Shown here: positions 8,642 through 16,557 of the stretch, in pieces
How positions within the stretch are numbered: the first letter of the stretch is position 1
Layout of the letters: each line of letters opens with the position of its first letter
NCBI GenBank assembly: GCA_009838765.1
Contig: VXQX01000009.1
Location: 1-50,563 of the forward strand
DNA: 50,563 nucleotides
Direction of reading: 5' to 3'
Source of the DNA: Gemmatimonadales bacterium
GTDB lineage: Bacteria; Gemmatimonadota; Gemmatimonadetes; Palauibacterales; Palauibacteraceae
Translations under genes and position numbers: made by a program
The notes under the pieces: generated by a model
Databases searched by the model: none
What the model was told of the DNA's origin: nothing
Seen by the model: only the letters and a program-made list of their open reading frames with translations

Positions 8642-10336
8642 TCAGTCGCCTGTAATGTCGACGCCGTAAAGGTCGCGGGCCGCCGCGCGGGTCAGCTTCC
8701 CCTCCCGCACGTCCTCCCGGACGGCGGCCGGGTCCCGCTCGCGCGGGTCGCCGTAGCCGCCGCCTCCCGCGGATACCATGCGGAAGACATCGCCCCTGCG
8801 CGCAATGAAGCTCTTCATGGGCATCGTCGACACTTCGTGCTCTCCGGCTCCGTCGATCAGCGTGTTCGAAGAGGCGGCGCCCGGCCTGCCGCCGGCGATG
8901 CCGTACGGCGGGTAGTCGCGGCGGTCGGTGCGGATCGTGAATTCGGAGCGCTCGGCGAGGAAGCGGAACTCCCGCACCGACGCGAGGCCGCCCCGGTGTT
9001 TGCCGGCGCCGCCGGAATCGGGGACCAGTCCGTACCGGGTGACCTCGAGCGGCAGTTCAGCCTCGATCAGCTCGACGGGCTGGTTCGAGAGGTTGGCCGC
9101 GGGGTTCGAGATCCCCTCCACGCCGTCGCGCGCGGCCCGGGCGCCCCAGGTGCTGACGAGGACCTCGGTGAGCACGAACGGTTTCCCCTCGTGGTGGCCG
9201 CCCACCGAGAACAGCGTCGGCCCCCCTTCGCAGCCGGCAATGACGAGTTCCGGCACGGCCTCGGCGATCGCGCCCATGATCGCGTCGAACACCCGATAGC
9301 CGATCACGCCGCGGGCGGCGCAGGCGGCGGGCTCCACCGGGTTCACGATGGTGCCCGCCGGCGCGGACATGCGGATCGGACGCATGTAGCCTTCGCAGTT
9401 GGGAACGTCGCCCGTGGCCAGGCAGCGGATCGCGCAGTACGCGGCGGAGCGGACCATGGCCATGGGGCAGTTGATCGCGGCCGGGACCTGATCGGCCGAG
9501 CCCGCGAAGTCCAGTTCGATCTCGTCCCCGCCCACCGCGACCGTGACGGCGATGGGGAGCGGTTCCGGATCGTCCCCCACGCCGTCGATCCAGTCGACGA
9601 ACCGGTACGTGCCGTCGGGAATGCGCGCGATCTCGGCCCGCATCCGCGTCTCGGCGAAGTCGTGCAGCTCCTCGAAGTAGGTCTCCAGCTCCGCCACGCC
9701 GTAGCGATCGACCAGCTGCCCGAATCCCCGCTCCGCGATGCGGCAGGCCGCAAGCTGGGCCCGCAGGTCGCCCAGCACCTGGACCGGGGAGCGGGTGTTC
9801 TTCTCGATGATGCGGAACAGCTTCCGGTCCGGTTCCCCGGCCTCGTAGAGCTTGAGCAGCGGCAGCCGCAGCCCCTCCTGGTAGATCTCGGTCGCGTGGA
9901 TGGCGACGCTCCCGGGCGCGATGCCGCCGACGTCGCTGTGGTGGGCCATCGTCGCCGCGTATCCGCGCACCGTCCCGTCGACGAAGAGGGGCTGGATGAC
10001 GTAGAGATCCGGCAGGTGCTGGCCGCCGGAGCCGTAGGGATCGTTGCAGATGAAGATGTCCCCGGGCGCCATGTCGTCGCGGAATTCGCGCAGCAACACC
10101 TCCATGACATCCGGGAAGGAACCGAGTTGAACCGCCAGCGTCAGCCCCTGCGCGACGACCTGTCCATGGCGGTCGCAGACGGCCGTGGAGTAGTCCATGG
10201 CGTCCCGCACCACCGGCGAGTAGGCGCTCCGCAGAACCACCAGCGCCATCTCGTCGGCGATCGATGACAGCGCGTTGCGCACGACCTCGAAGGTGATGGG
10301 ATCGATCTTCCGGCTCGTGGGCGGGCGTCGGGTCAT
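8642..10336 (-). CDS. hyuB: Hydantoinase B/oxoprolinase family protein
   Basis: 564 residues, typical for HyuB. It begins ITFEVVRNALSSIADEM, the family's usual N-terminus, and has the hallmark AHHSDVGG near residues 126-133. HyuB pairs with HyuA in ATP-dependent opening of hydantoin or 5-oxoproline-like rings, and also in acetone or acetophenone carboxylase relatives. The start codon overlaps the hyuA stop by 4 bp (ATGA), so the subunits are translationally coupled. With no third carboxylase-type subunit nearby, hydantoinase/oxoprolinase activity is more likely than carboxylation. The C-terminal segment DVFRMVSAGGGGYGDP is also typical. Confidence 0.9.
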   Translation of the reverse strand: MTRRPPTSRKIDPITFEVVRNALSSIADEMALVVLRSAYSPVVRDAMDYSTAVCDRHGQVVAQGLTLAVQLGSFPDVMEVLLREFRDDMAPGDIFICNDPYGSGGQHLPDLYVIQPLFVDGTVRGYAATMAHHSDVGGIAPGSVAIHATEIYQEGLRLPLLKLYEAGEPDRKLFRIIEKNTRSPVQVLGDLRAQLAACRIAERGFGQLVDRYGVAELETYFEELHDFAETRMRAEIARIPDGTYRFVDWIDGVGDDPEPLPIAVTVAVGGDEIELDFAGSADQVPAAINCPMAMVRSAAYCAIRCLATGDVPNCEGYMRPIRMSAPAGTIVNPVEPAACAARGVIGYRVFDAIMGAIAEAVPELVIAGCEGGPTLFSVGGHHEGKPFVLTEVLVSTWGARAARDGVEGISNPAANLSNQPVELIEAELPLEVTRYGLVPDSGGAGKHRGGLASVREFRFLAERSEFTIRTDRRDYPPYGIAGGRPGAASSNTLIDGAGEHEVSTMPMKSFIARRGDVFRMVSAGGGGYGDPRERDPAAVREDVREGKLTRAAARDLYGVDITGD

Positions 10337-12417
10337 GGGCGGATGTCCACGGCGATGTCGATGTTGCCGAGCGCATCGAGCCGCGCCCGGCAGCCGGGCG
10401 GCACGACGCAGGTGGCGTCGTACTCCTCCACGATGACCGGTCCCTCCCGCCAGTCCCCGTTCAGCCCGGTCCGGGCCACGATCTCGGTCTCCCGCGTGCC
10501 ATCGGCGGGTCCGAAGTAGACATCGCGCGGCGCCCCGAGCGTCGCGGGCGGCGCCGGCAGCAGGCGGCGGTTCGGCTCGGGCGTGTCGACGGCCACCCGC
10601 GCCAGCACCTTCACGTTCACCAGGTCCACCGGATCCCCCTCCGATGGATGCCCGTAGGTGCGCTCGTGTTCCCGGTCGAAGGCCCGCGCCATGGCCCGGA
10701 GGTTCGGCGTGCCGGGGGCGACGGGGACCGTGAGTTCGTAGGCCTGTCCCGCGTAGCGCAGGTCGGCCAGCCGCTCCACCGTCACCGCTTCGGCCGGGAA
10801 GCCGTCCGCGACCATGGCCGCACGGGCCTCCGCTTCGAGGCCGTCGAAGGCGGCGGCCACCGCGTCCGCATCGGCGCCCTCGGCGCGAATCATGACCGTC
10901 CGGGTGAACTCCTGCTCGGGATCCGAGTAGAGCAGGCCGAGGGCGCTGAACACGCCCGGCACCGGCGGCACCAGCACCCGACGGATCTGCAGGGCGCGGG
11001 CGATCTCCACGCCGAGCACGGGCCCGTTGCCGCCGAAGGCCGCGAGCACGAAGTCTCGCGGGTCCCGTCCGCGGTAGGTGGTGACCGCTTTCACGGCCCG
11101 GGTCATGGTGGCGCAAGCGAGGGCGAGCACGCCGTGAGCGGCCTCCGCCAGCGGGCGGTCCAGCGGCCGGGCCACCCTGTCCTCCAGGACGGCGAGCGCT
11201 TTCGCCGTGTTCAGAGGGAGGCTCCCGCCGACCAGGTAGTCCGGGTTCAGGTAACCGATGGCGACCAGCGCATCGGTGAGCGTCGGATCCACCCCGCCCA
11301 GGTCGTAGCACACCGGACCGGGCACCGCGCCGGCGCTCCGCGGGCCCACGCGGGTGCGGCCCACGCCGTCGACCCGGCAGATGCTGCCGCCGCCCGCGCC
11401 GATCTCGGAGACGTCGATGAACGGGAGCTTGACCGGATAGCCGCCGCCCTTGATCAGCTTGCTCGACAGGTTGATGCCGCCGCCCACCTCGAACTCGGTC
11501 GTCCTGGCCGCCTGCCCGCCCTCGACCATCGCCGCCTTGGCCGTCGTGCCGCCCATGTCGAAGGAGATCAGGTTGTCGAGCCCCGTGCCGCGGGCGAGGC
11601 GGGCGCAGGCCATGACGCCGGCGGCGGGCCCGGACTCCACCATGCAGGCGGGTTTTCTCCCGGCCGCCTCGACGGACATGACGCCGCCGCTCGACTGCAT
11701 GATGTGAACGGGACAGTCGACGCCCAGCTCCCGCAGCCGGTCCAGCAGAGTCTCCATGTAGCGCTGGACCACGGGTCCGATGTAGGCGTTCACCACCGCG
11801 GTGCTCGTCCGCTCGTACTCCCGGATCTCCGGCAGGATGTCGGAGGAAGAGGTGACGTAGAGGCCGTTCGGGAACGCCTCCCGCAGGCGGTCCGCGACCC
11901 GCCGCTCGTGGGCCGGGTTGGCGTACGCGTGCAGCAGGCTCACCGCCGCCGCTTCCACCCCCTCGCGCCGCAGTTCCTCCACGGCCGCGTCCAGACTGGC
12001 CGCATCCAGCTCCCGGCGCACCGCCCCATCGGGCCCGAGGCGCTCGTCCACCTCCTGCCGCAGGCGTCGAGGCACGAGTGGCGCCGGTTTCTCGTACTGG
12101 AGGTCGTACATGACGGGAATGCGCAGCCGCCGCATCTCGAGCACGTCACGGAAGCCCCGCGTCGTGATGAGACCCGTCCTCGCGCCCTTCTGCTCGAGGA
12201 TGGTGTTGGTGGCGACGGTCGTGGCGTGGACCAGCGAGGCTACGTCGCCGGGTGTGGCTCCGCAGTCGGCGAGGGCCGCGGCCACGCCCTCGGCGATACC
12301 GCGGCTGTAGTCCTCCGGCGTGGAGGAGACCTTGCGGGCCACCATCCGTCCGTCGTCCCCGAGCAGGACCACATCCGTGAAGGTGCCGCCGACGTCCACG
12401 CCGACCCGGATTCCCAT
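10333..12417 (-). CDS. hyuA: Hydantoinase/oxoprolinase subunit A
   Basis: 694 residues with the chosen ATG at 12417. A GAAAGG Shine-Dalgarno sits 7 bp upstream of this ATG; an ATG 24 bp further upstream is less well placed. The N-terminal actin-like nucleotide-binding motif is GVDVGGTFTDVVLL and the second phosphate motif is SFDMGGTTAKAAMV near residue 285, as in Hydant_A_N plus Hydantoinase_A proteins. It supplies the ATP-dependent half of the HyuAB enzyme and overlaps hyuB by 4 bp. Divergent to the VOC gene at 12614, so 12418-12613 must hold its promoter. The enzyme is cytoplasmic; the substrate cannot be told from sequence. Confidence 0.92.
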   Translation of the reverse strand: MGIRVGVDVGGTFTDVVLLGDDGRMVARKVSSTPEDYSRGIAEGVAAALADCGATPGDVASLVHATTVATNTILEQKGARTGLITTRGFRDVLEMRRLRIPVMYDLQYEKPAPLVPRRLRQEVDERLGPDGAVRRELDAASLDAAVEELRREGVEAAAVSLLHAYANPAHERRVADRLREAFPNGLYVTSSSDILPEIREYERTSTAVVNAYIGPVVQRYMETLLDRLRELGVDCPVHIMQSSGGVMSVEAAGRKPACMVESGPAAGVMACARLARGTGLDNLISFDMGGTTAKAAMVEGGQAARTTEFEVGGGINLSSKLIKGGGYPVKLPFIDVSEIGAGGGSICRVDGVGRTRVGPRSAGAVPGPVCYDLGGVDPTLTDALVAIGYLNPDYLVGGSLPLNTAKALAVLEDRVARPLDRPLAEAAHGVLALACATMTRAVKAVTTYRGRDPRDFVLAAFGGNGPVLGVEIARALQIRRVLVPPVPGVFSALGLLYSDPEQEFTRTVMIRAEGADADAVAAAFDGLEAEARAAMVADGFPAEAVTVERLADLRYAGQAYELTVPVAPGTPNLRAMARAFDREHERTYGHPSEGDPVDLVNVKVLARVAVDTPEPNRRLLPAPPATLGAPRDVYFGPADGTRETEIVARTGLNGDWREGPVIVEEYDATCVVPPGCRARLDALGNIDIAVDIRP

Positions 12418-12613
12418 CCGTACGCCTTTCGTACGATGCACGTGACCAGCTCGCCCGCCGCGGGCACCGTCTCGCCGGCCGGCGGCTGTCGCCCCGAACT
12501 GCAGACTGCATCAGATTCGGGAACCTGCCGATGTGCAAGTCCCGCTCGCACGCAGAGGGGCTCTTGCCACGGGCCGCCAGACGAAACACAGAGGAACACA
12601 TCAGGGGGAATGC
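12418..12613. promoter_or_regulatory. Divergent intergenic region hyuA / VOC gene
   Basis: 196 bp between two divergently transcribed genes, so promoters for both must lie here or further upstream. The only structure I see is a short inverted repeat, CGTAC-7-GTACG, next to the hyuA start (12420-12436), and an AGGGGGA ribosome-binding site for the VOC gene at 12603-12609. No confident -35/-10 pair is visible. Confidence 0.4.
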
Positions 12614-13048
12614 ATGAAGGATCCACCCAACGGCTGGCCGAGGATCACTCCGGCGGTGTTCTACGATGATGCCGGGGCCGCGATCGACTGGCTGGCGGAC
12701 GCGTTCGGGTTCGAGGTGCGCGAGCGAATCGAGAACGAGGAGGGGCAGGTCGTACATTCCCAACTCGCCCTGAACGGCGGTCTCATCATGGTCGGACAGG
12801 CGGGACTCACGCCGGGCCGGACCTACCCCCGATCCCCGCGGGGCGCCGACGGCGCGAACACGCAGTCGCTCATGGTCTACGTGGACGATGCGGATGCGCA
12901 CTGCGAGAGGGCGCGCGCCGCCGGCGCCGCGATCACCACCGAGCCGGCCACCCAGGACTACGGCGAGGACTACTGGTCCGACCGGAGCTACGAAGTCAGA
13001 GACCTCGAGGGGCACTACTGGTGGTTCGTGCAGCGACTGCGCGGATAG
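12614..13048 (+). CDS. VOC (glyoxalase/bleomycin resistance) superfamily protein
   Basis: 144 residues. It begins with the family-typical PRITPAVFYDDAGAAIDWLADAF-like helix entry and contains the second module core SLMVYVDDADAHCERARAAGA and the C-terminal DLEGHYWWFVQ, in which the conserved Glu/aromatic edge of VOC folds is seen. The ATG at 12614 is preceded by a strong AGGGGGA site. Proteins of this subgroup are small cytoplasmic metal-binding folds of mostly unknown substrate. It is 48 bp upstream of the ion-channel gene on the same strand, but no functional link is evident. Confidence 0.85.
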   Translation: MKDPPNGWPRITPAVFYDDAGAAIDWLADAFGFEVRERIENEEGQVVHSQLALNGGLIMVGQAGLTPGRTYPRSPRGADGANTQSLMVYVDDADAHCERARAAGAAITTEPATQDYGEDYWSDRSYEVRDLEGHYWWFVQRLRG

Positions 13049-13096
13049 CGGGCGCGGCATACCGAACATAGGCTGAGCCCCGACCCGGAGCTGCCG

Positions 13097-13831
13097 ATGA
13101 ACATACGCGATATCGTGGAGGGTTCGGGCCCGGGGTCCGGCCGCTGGTTCGACAAGTGGGTCTTCTTCCTGATCATCGCCTCCCTCGTGGCGATGTCGCT
13201 GTCCACGCTCCACCAGTTGCCCCCGGCGTGGAAGGCGGCGCTCGCCGTCTGCGAGACCGTGATCGTCGTTCTCTTTACGATCGAGTACGTGCTGCGGATC
13301 GTCGCGGCCGAGCACAAATGGTCCTACATCCGCAGCTTCTACGGCATCGTCGACCTCGTCGCCTTTCTCCCGTTCTATCTCTCGCTCGTATCTGTCGGAA
13401 TCGACCTGCGGGCGGTTCGCGGACTGCGGTTGCTCCGTGTATTCCGGCTCTTCGAAATCGCGCGATACAGCACGGCCGTGACGAGGCTGGCGACCGCCGT
13501 GCGGTACGCGCGCAACGAGGCGCTGGTGTTTCTCTTCGCCACGCTGGTTCTGCTGTATATCGCGGCTCTCGGCATCCATCACTTCGAACACGAGGCCCAG
13601 CCGGAAAAGTTCGAATCGGTGTTTCACAGCCTGTGGTGGGCGGTCGTCACGCTGACGACCGTGGGGTACGGGGACGCGTACCCGGTCACGGTGGGGGGCA
13701 GGATCTTCACGTTCATCATTCTGATCTGCGGGATGGGGATCGTGGCTGTGCCCGCCGGCCTGGTCGCGACCGGCATGTCGCGGGCGATGGACGATGAACG
13801 CCGGACCGCGCGGTCCGAACGCGAGAGTTGA
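13097..13831 (+). CDS. Voltage-gated potassium channel family protein
   Basis: 244 residues with six membrane segments. S1 is about 19-39, S2 46-69 and S3 79-98. S4, about 101-120, carries arginines at regular spacing (RAVRGLRLLRVFRLFEIAR). S5 is about 140-160, then the pore helix with selectivity filter TTVGYGD near 187-193, then S6. The four S4 arginines indicate voltage sensing as in KvAP/ion-transport family channels. There is no large cytoplasmic RCK domain; the C-terminal tail is short and charged. It is convergent with the Nramp-like gene, with only 15 bp between stops. Confidence 0.93.
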   Translation: MNIRDIVEGSGPGSGRWFDKWVFFLIIASLVAMSLSTLHQLPPAWKAALAVCETVIVVLFTIEYVLRIVAAEHKWSYIRSFYGIVDLVAFLPFYLSLVSVGIDLRAVRGLRLLRVFRLFEIARYSTAVTRLATAVRYARNEALVFLFATLVLLYIAALGIHHFEHEAQPEKFESVFHSLWWAVVTLTTVGYGDAYPVTVGGRIFTFIILICGMGIVAVPAGLVATGMSRAMDDERRTARSERES

Positions 13832-13846
13832 GCTACGCGCGCTGAG

Positions 13847-15346
13847 TTACGCGCCGAACAGGGGGATGCGGAACACGCGCGCGAAGATCAGGATCGCGCA
13901 CAGGCCCGTGAAGATGAACAGGCTCAGCCCCCCGAACCAGCGCGCGAACCACGACGGGTAGAAGAGGTCGTCCTCCCTCGGGATCACTTTCAGGCAGTAA
14001 TAGAGGTTGAAGAAGTAGATCACGGGCGCCACGAAGAAGGCGAGCGCCGAAGCGACGAGCACGAGGAACACGGGGCGCGGATCGAACGTGATGTAGAGGA
14101 CCGAAGCGATGAGCGAGTAGAACATCGTCATCCGGTAGATGTTGTACTCGGAATTCCAGGTCCGCCGCCGCTCCGGATCGGCCCGATCCTCGGGCGATAT
14201 CCCGTGCAGGCGCGCCGTCGGGCGGAAGAGGTTCCGGCAACAGGCGCCGACGATGCGGGGCCAGCCGTCGAAGTAGTTGAAGGCGGTGGAATACGTGGCC
14301 GCGAGCGCGCCGAGCATGAAGATCATCATCATCCCCGGTCCCACGCTGAGCGTGAAGATGCCCGCGATCTCCCCCATGACGGAGCGTCCCTCGATCGGAC
14401 TCGGATAGAGCCACACCGCGGCGAGGAGGACGAAGATCGCCGCGAGCACGAAGGAGATGATGTGGCCGGTCCGGAAATCCCACAGCCCGATCCGGAACCA
14501 GCGGCGGCAGTACTCCCGCGCGTGCGGGGAGAGCCGCGCGGTATCGACCGAGAGGTCTGACGCGGGCGAGGTGAAGGGGTCGAAGCGAGGCACGACGCCC
14601 GCGGCCTCGAGGTGGGGCCGGACCTTGCTCATGCCCGCGCGCTTCGCCTTCCCCCACTCGGACGCCTGTAGCGACACATCGATGCCGGTGGGCAGGAGTC
14701 CGAGGAAGCCCGCGATCACGAGCCACGACCCGTCGGGGATCTCGAAGAGGAAGAAGTTCCCCATCTCGGCGAGCGGCGCCGGCTGGACGATGTAGACGGC
14801 GACCGACGAGAGGACGAGGATGCCCGCGAGCGCCTTCGTCGTGTTCTCGACGGCCTTGTAACTGCCCCGGAGGATGATGGCCACGGAGACCACGCCGAGC
14901 AGGGCCGCGTACGCTTCGAGCGGCACGGGAAGGCCCAGGTATTCGCTGAACAGGTAGTAGAGGACCGCGGCGGCCGCGATCAGACGACCCGCCTGGCCGA
15001 TGGCGCACTGGATGAGCGTCGTCGCCATGACGTACCAGAGCGGCCACTTCCAGCGTGCCGTGGCATACGCCTCGAGGAGGCTCTTTCCGGTGGCGTTGGT
15101 GAACCTGAAGGCCATCTCGAAGCCGTAGTACTTGAAGACGTAGGCCACGGGCAGGCACCAGAGGAGGGCGTACGCGAACCGGCCTCCGGCGGTGGGCGCG
15201 GTCACGACGTGGCTCGTTCCGATCCCCGTCATCATGAGGATCAACCCGGGGCCGAAGTGCGCGAGCAAATCGCGCGGCCGGAGCGACGGGAGGGCGAAAT
15301 CCTCCGGGTTCAATCCGTCGTCGGCCTTCGTTTCGCGATCGGACAA
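13847..15346 (-). CDS. Nramp-like membrane transporter lacking canonical metal motifs
   Basis: 499 residues with about eleven hydrophobic segments and the Nramp-fold opening FGPGLILMMTGIGTSHVV. Where canonical Nramp metal transporters have DPGN this protein has GTSH, and the later MPH-type helix reads LPTGIDVSLQASEW, so both metal-ligand motifs are replaced. A long soluble loop (about 240-290, KVRPHLEAAGVVPRFDPF) is inserted between helices. Start is a TTG at 15346, supported by GGGAGG 6 bp upstream. A related 424-residue protein lies at 24775-26049. The transported ion is unknown; Mn/Fe import should not be assumed. Confidence 0.8.
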   Translation of the reverse strand: MSDRETKADDGLNPEDFALPSLRPRDLLAHFGPGLILMMTGIGTSHVVTAPTAGGRFAYALLWCLPVAYVFKYYGFEMAFRFTNATGKSLLEAYATARWKWPLWYVMATTLIQCAIGQAGRLIAAAAVLYYLFSEYLGLPVPLEAYAALLGVVSVAIILRGSYKAVENTTKALAGILVLSSVAVYIVQPAPLAEMGNFFLFEIPDGSWLVIAGFLGLLPTGIDVSLQASEWGKAKRAGMSKVRPHLEAAGVVPRFDPFTSPASDLSVDTARLSPHAREYCRRWFRIGLWDFRTGHIISFVLAAIFVLLAAVWLYPSPIEGRSVMGEIAGIFTLSVGPGMMMIFMLGALAATYSTAFNYFDGWPRIVGACCRNLFRPTARLHGISPEDRADPERRRTWNSEYNIYRMTMFYSLIASVLYITFDPRPVFLVLVASALAFFVAPVIYFFNLYYCLKVIPREDDLFYPSWFARWFGGLSLFIFTGLCAILIFARVFRIPLFGA

Positions 15347-15471
15347 GCCGGGCCTCCCATTCAGGGACCGCTGCTTTTCACGCCGGCGCCTGTCAGGCCG
15401 GACCCGGAAGGTACAAGGGACATCGCCCCCTGCCGAGAGCGACGGCGATCCGTGCGTGGCCGAGGCTCAGG

Positions 15472-15489
15472 ACGTTCCCGCGGGAACGT
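15472..15489. promoter_or_regulatory. 18-bp perfect palindrome upstream of vapBC remnant
   Basis: ACGTTCCCGC/GCGGGAACGT-type symmetry, perfect over 18 bp (15472-15489), about 50 bp before the recognisable vapB remnant. VapBC complexes autoregulate by binding palindromes in their own promoters, so this may be the fossil operator. This is inference from position and symmetry only. Confidence 0.35.
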
Positions 15490-15540
15490 GGCCGAGAACG
15501 TTGCGGGCAAAAGCGGCGGTGGAAAACGCTCGACGGCACG

Positions 15541-15678
15541 CTGGTGGGGACGATCGACTCCGCCTTGCGCGAAGTCCTGCGGCGGGAGGCGCGACGCGAG
15601 GAGATCGAGGCCCTGACGACGATGGACGGGCTCGAACTGTCGAACGAGAAGGTCATGGCCGGCGCCTGGCGTTCCTGA
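15541..15678 (+). pseudogene. VapB-like antitoxin remnant (C-terminal part)
   Basis: An open segment of 45 codons ending at TGA 15676-15678 reads IDSALREVLRREARREEIEA and ends NEKVMAGAWRS. This resembles the C-terminal half of VapB antitoxins, in which an AALREVLRRRA helix is followed by an acidic linker and a terminal VMxxAWR. No credible N-terminal DNA-binding half or start codon precedes it in the same frame; 15347-15540 otherwise shows only the palindrome at 15472. The vapC remnant follows 21 bp downstream, which is the normal vapBC order. Family assignment is from memory of the pattern and moderately secure. Confidence 0.55.
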
Positions 15679-15699
15679 ACCGGGCCGGGTCGAACGCGA

Positions 15700-16031
15700 G
15701 TGCCTTATCTCATCATCTCATCGACAAGAGCGCGCTGGCCCGCATGGCCCATCCGCGGGTCCACGCACGACTCACGCCGGTCATCGAGACGGGCCAGGCG
15801 GCGACCTGCGCCATCATCGACCTTGAAGTTCTCTATTCCACACGCAAGGCCGAGGAGCACGGGCGAGCGCGGGCCCGGCGTACCTTGGCGTACCGTCACG
15901 TGCCACTCACGGAAGCGATCTTCCAACGGGCTTCGAACCTGACCGTTCTCCACTACGATGCGGATTTTGACACGATCGCGGCCGTCACGGGACAGGTTAC
16001 CGAGTGGGTTGCCCCACGGGGTTCCCTGTAG
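15700..16031 (+). pseudogene. VapC-like PIN-domain toxin, broken
   Basis: The frame from 15723 reads DKSALARMAHPRV, then ATCAIIDLEVLYSTR and finally LHYDADFDTIAAVTG, a VapC-type PIN ribonuclease. Two lesions are visible. First, the natural start GTG CCT TAT CTC ATC at 15700 is separated from GAC AAG by a perfect 8-bp tandem duplication (ATCTCATC at 15707-15714 and 15715-15722), which shifts the frame after codon 5; removing one copy restores PYLIDKSALARM. Second, the stretch between FQRAS and NLTVLHYD is too short: the usual 25-30 residues with the central catalytic aspartate (PDLLIA-type helix) are missing. The toxin should be inactive. Confidence 0.7.
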
Positions 16032-16068
16032 GACTGCAGGAGCGTTCTTCGGCTTGGAGGTGACCTGC

Positions 16069-16557
16069 TCAGGCGTCGAGGAAGCGCCAGCTTTCTTCGG
16101 TCGGCGGGAGTTCGCAGGCGGTCTTCCTGCCGAACCAGCGGTAGCGGTTTCGGGCTACGAGACGGTAGGCGAGGTCGCGCAGCGGGGCGGGGACGACGAG
16201 GAGGACGGCCGCCAGCGGCCACGCGCGGTCGAGCCCGGCCGCAATGCGAAGCGCCGCTCCGCTCCTGGCGTATGCACGCCCGTTCGCGACAAGGACCAGG
16301 GATTCAGGCGGTTCCCCGGCTTCCGGCGGCGATGCGTCGGGTCCGGGTGTATCGACGCCCGTCGCCGCGAGGATCCGGTGTCCCGCGTCGGACGGGAGGG
16401 GGGCGAAGCGGAAGCGGCCGCGGCGGTCGCGGCGGATGATGAAGCGGACGGCGCCCGCACACAGGTTGCAGACGCCGTCAAAGAGGACGACGGGGCCCTC
16501 GGGACTCGGGTCGTCGGTCCGGGGGCCCCGGTCGCCGGTTCCAGCCGCCTGGTTCAC
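16069..16557 (-). CDS. DCC family (DUF393) thiol-disulfide oxidoreductase-like protein
   Basis: 162 residues. The hallmark FDGVCNLC lies at residues 26-33, giving the DxxCxxC-like active-site segment of the DCC family, and the C-terminal half contains the typical ARNRYRWFGRK. The GTG start at 16557 overlaps the stop of the upstream LVIVD gene (GTGA), so the two are translationally coupled. No signal peptide is seen. The acidic, proline-rich N-terminal tail (about 20 residues) and the proline-rich loop near 73-90 are unusual but tolerated in loops. The function of DCC proteins is not firmly known. Confidence 0.85.
   Translation of the reverse strand: MNQAAGTGDRGPRTDDPSPEGPVVLFDGVCNLCAGAVRFIIRRDRRGRFRFAPLPSDAGHRILAATGVDTPGPDASPPEAGEPPESLVLVANGRAYARSGAALRIAAGLDRAWPLAAVLLVVPAPLRDLAYRLVARNRYRWFGRKTACELPPTEESWRFLDA

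Noticed and set aside
13829-13858. Near-identical TGAGCTACGCGC / TGAGTTACGCGC repeat between convergent genes
   Set aside because: Only 12 bp, includes both stop-codon regions, and does not form a hairpin. Probably chance.
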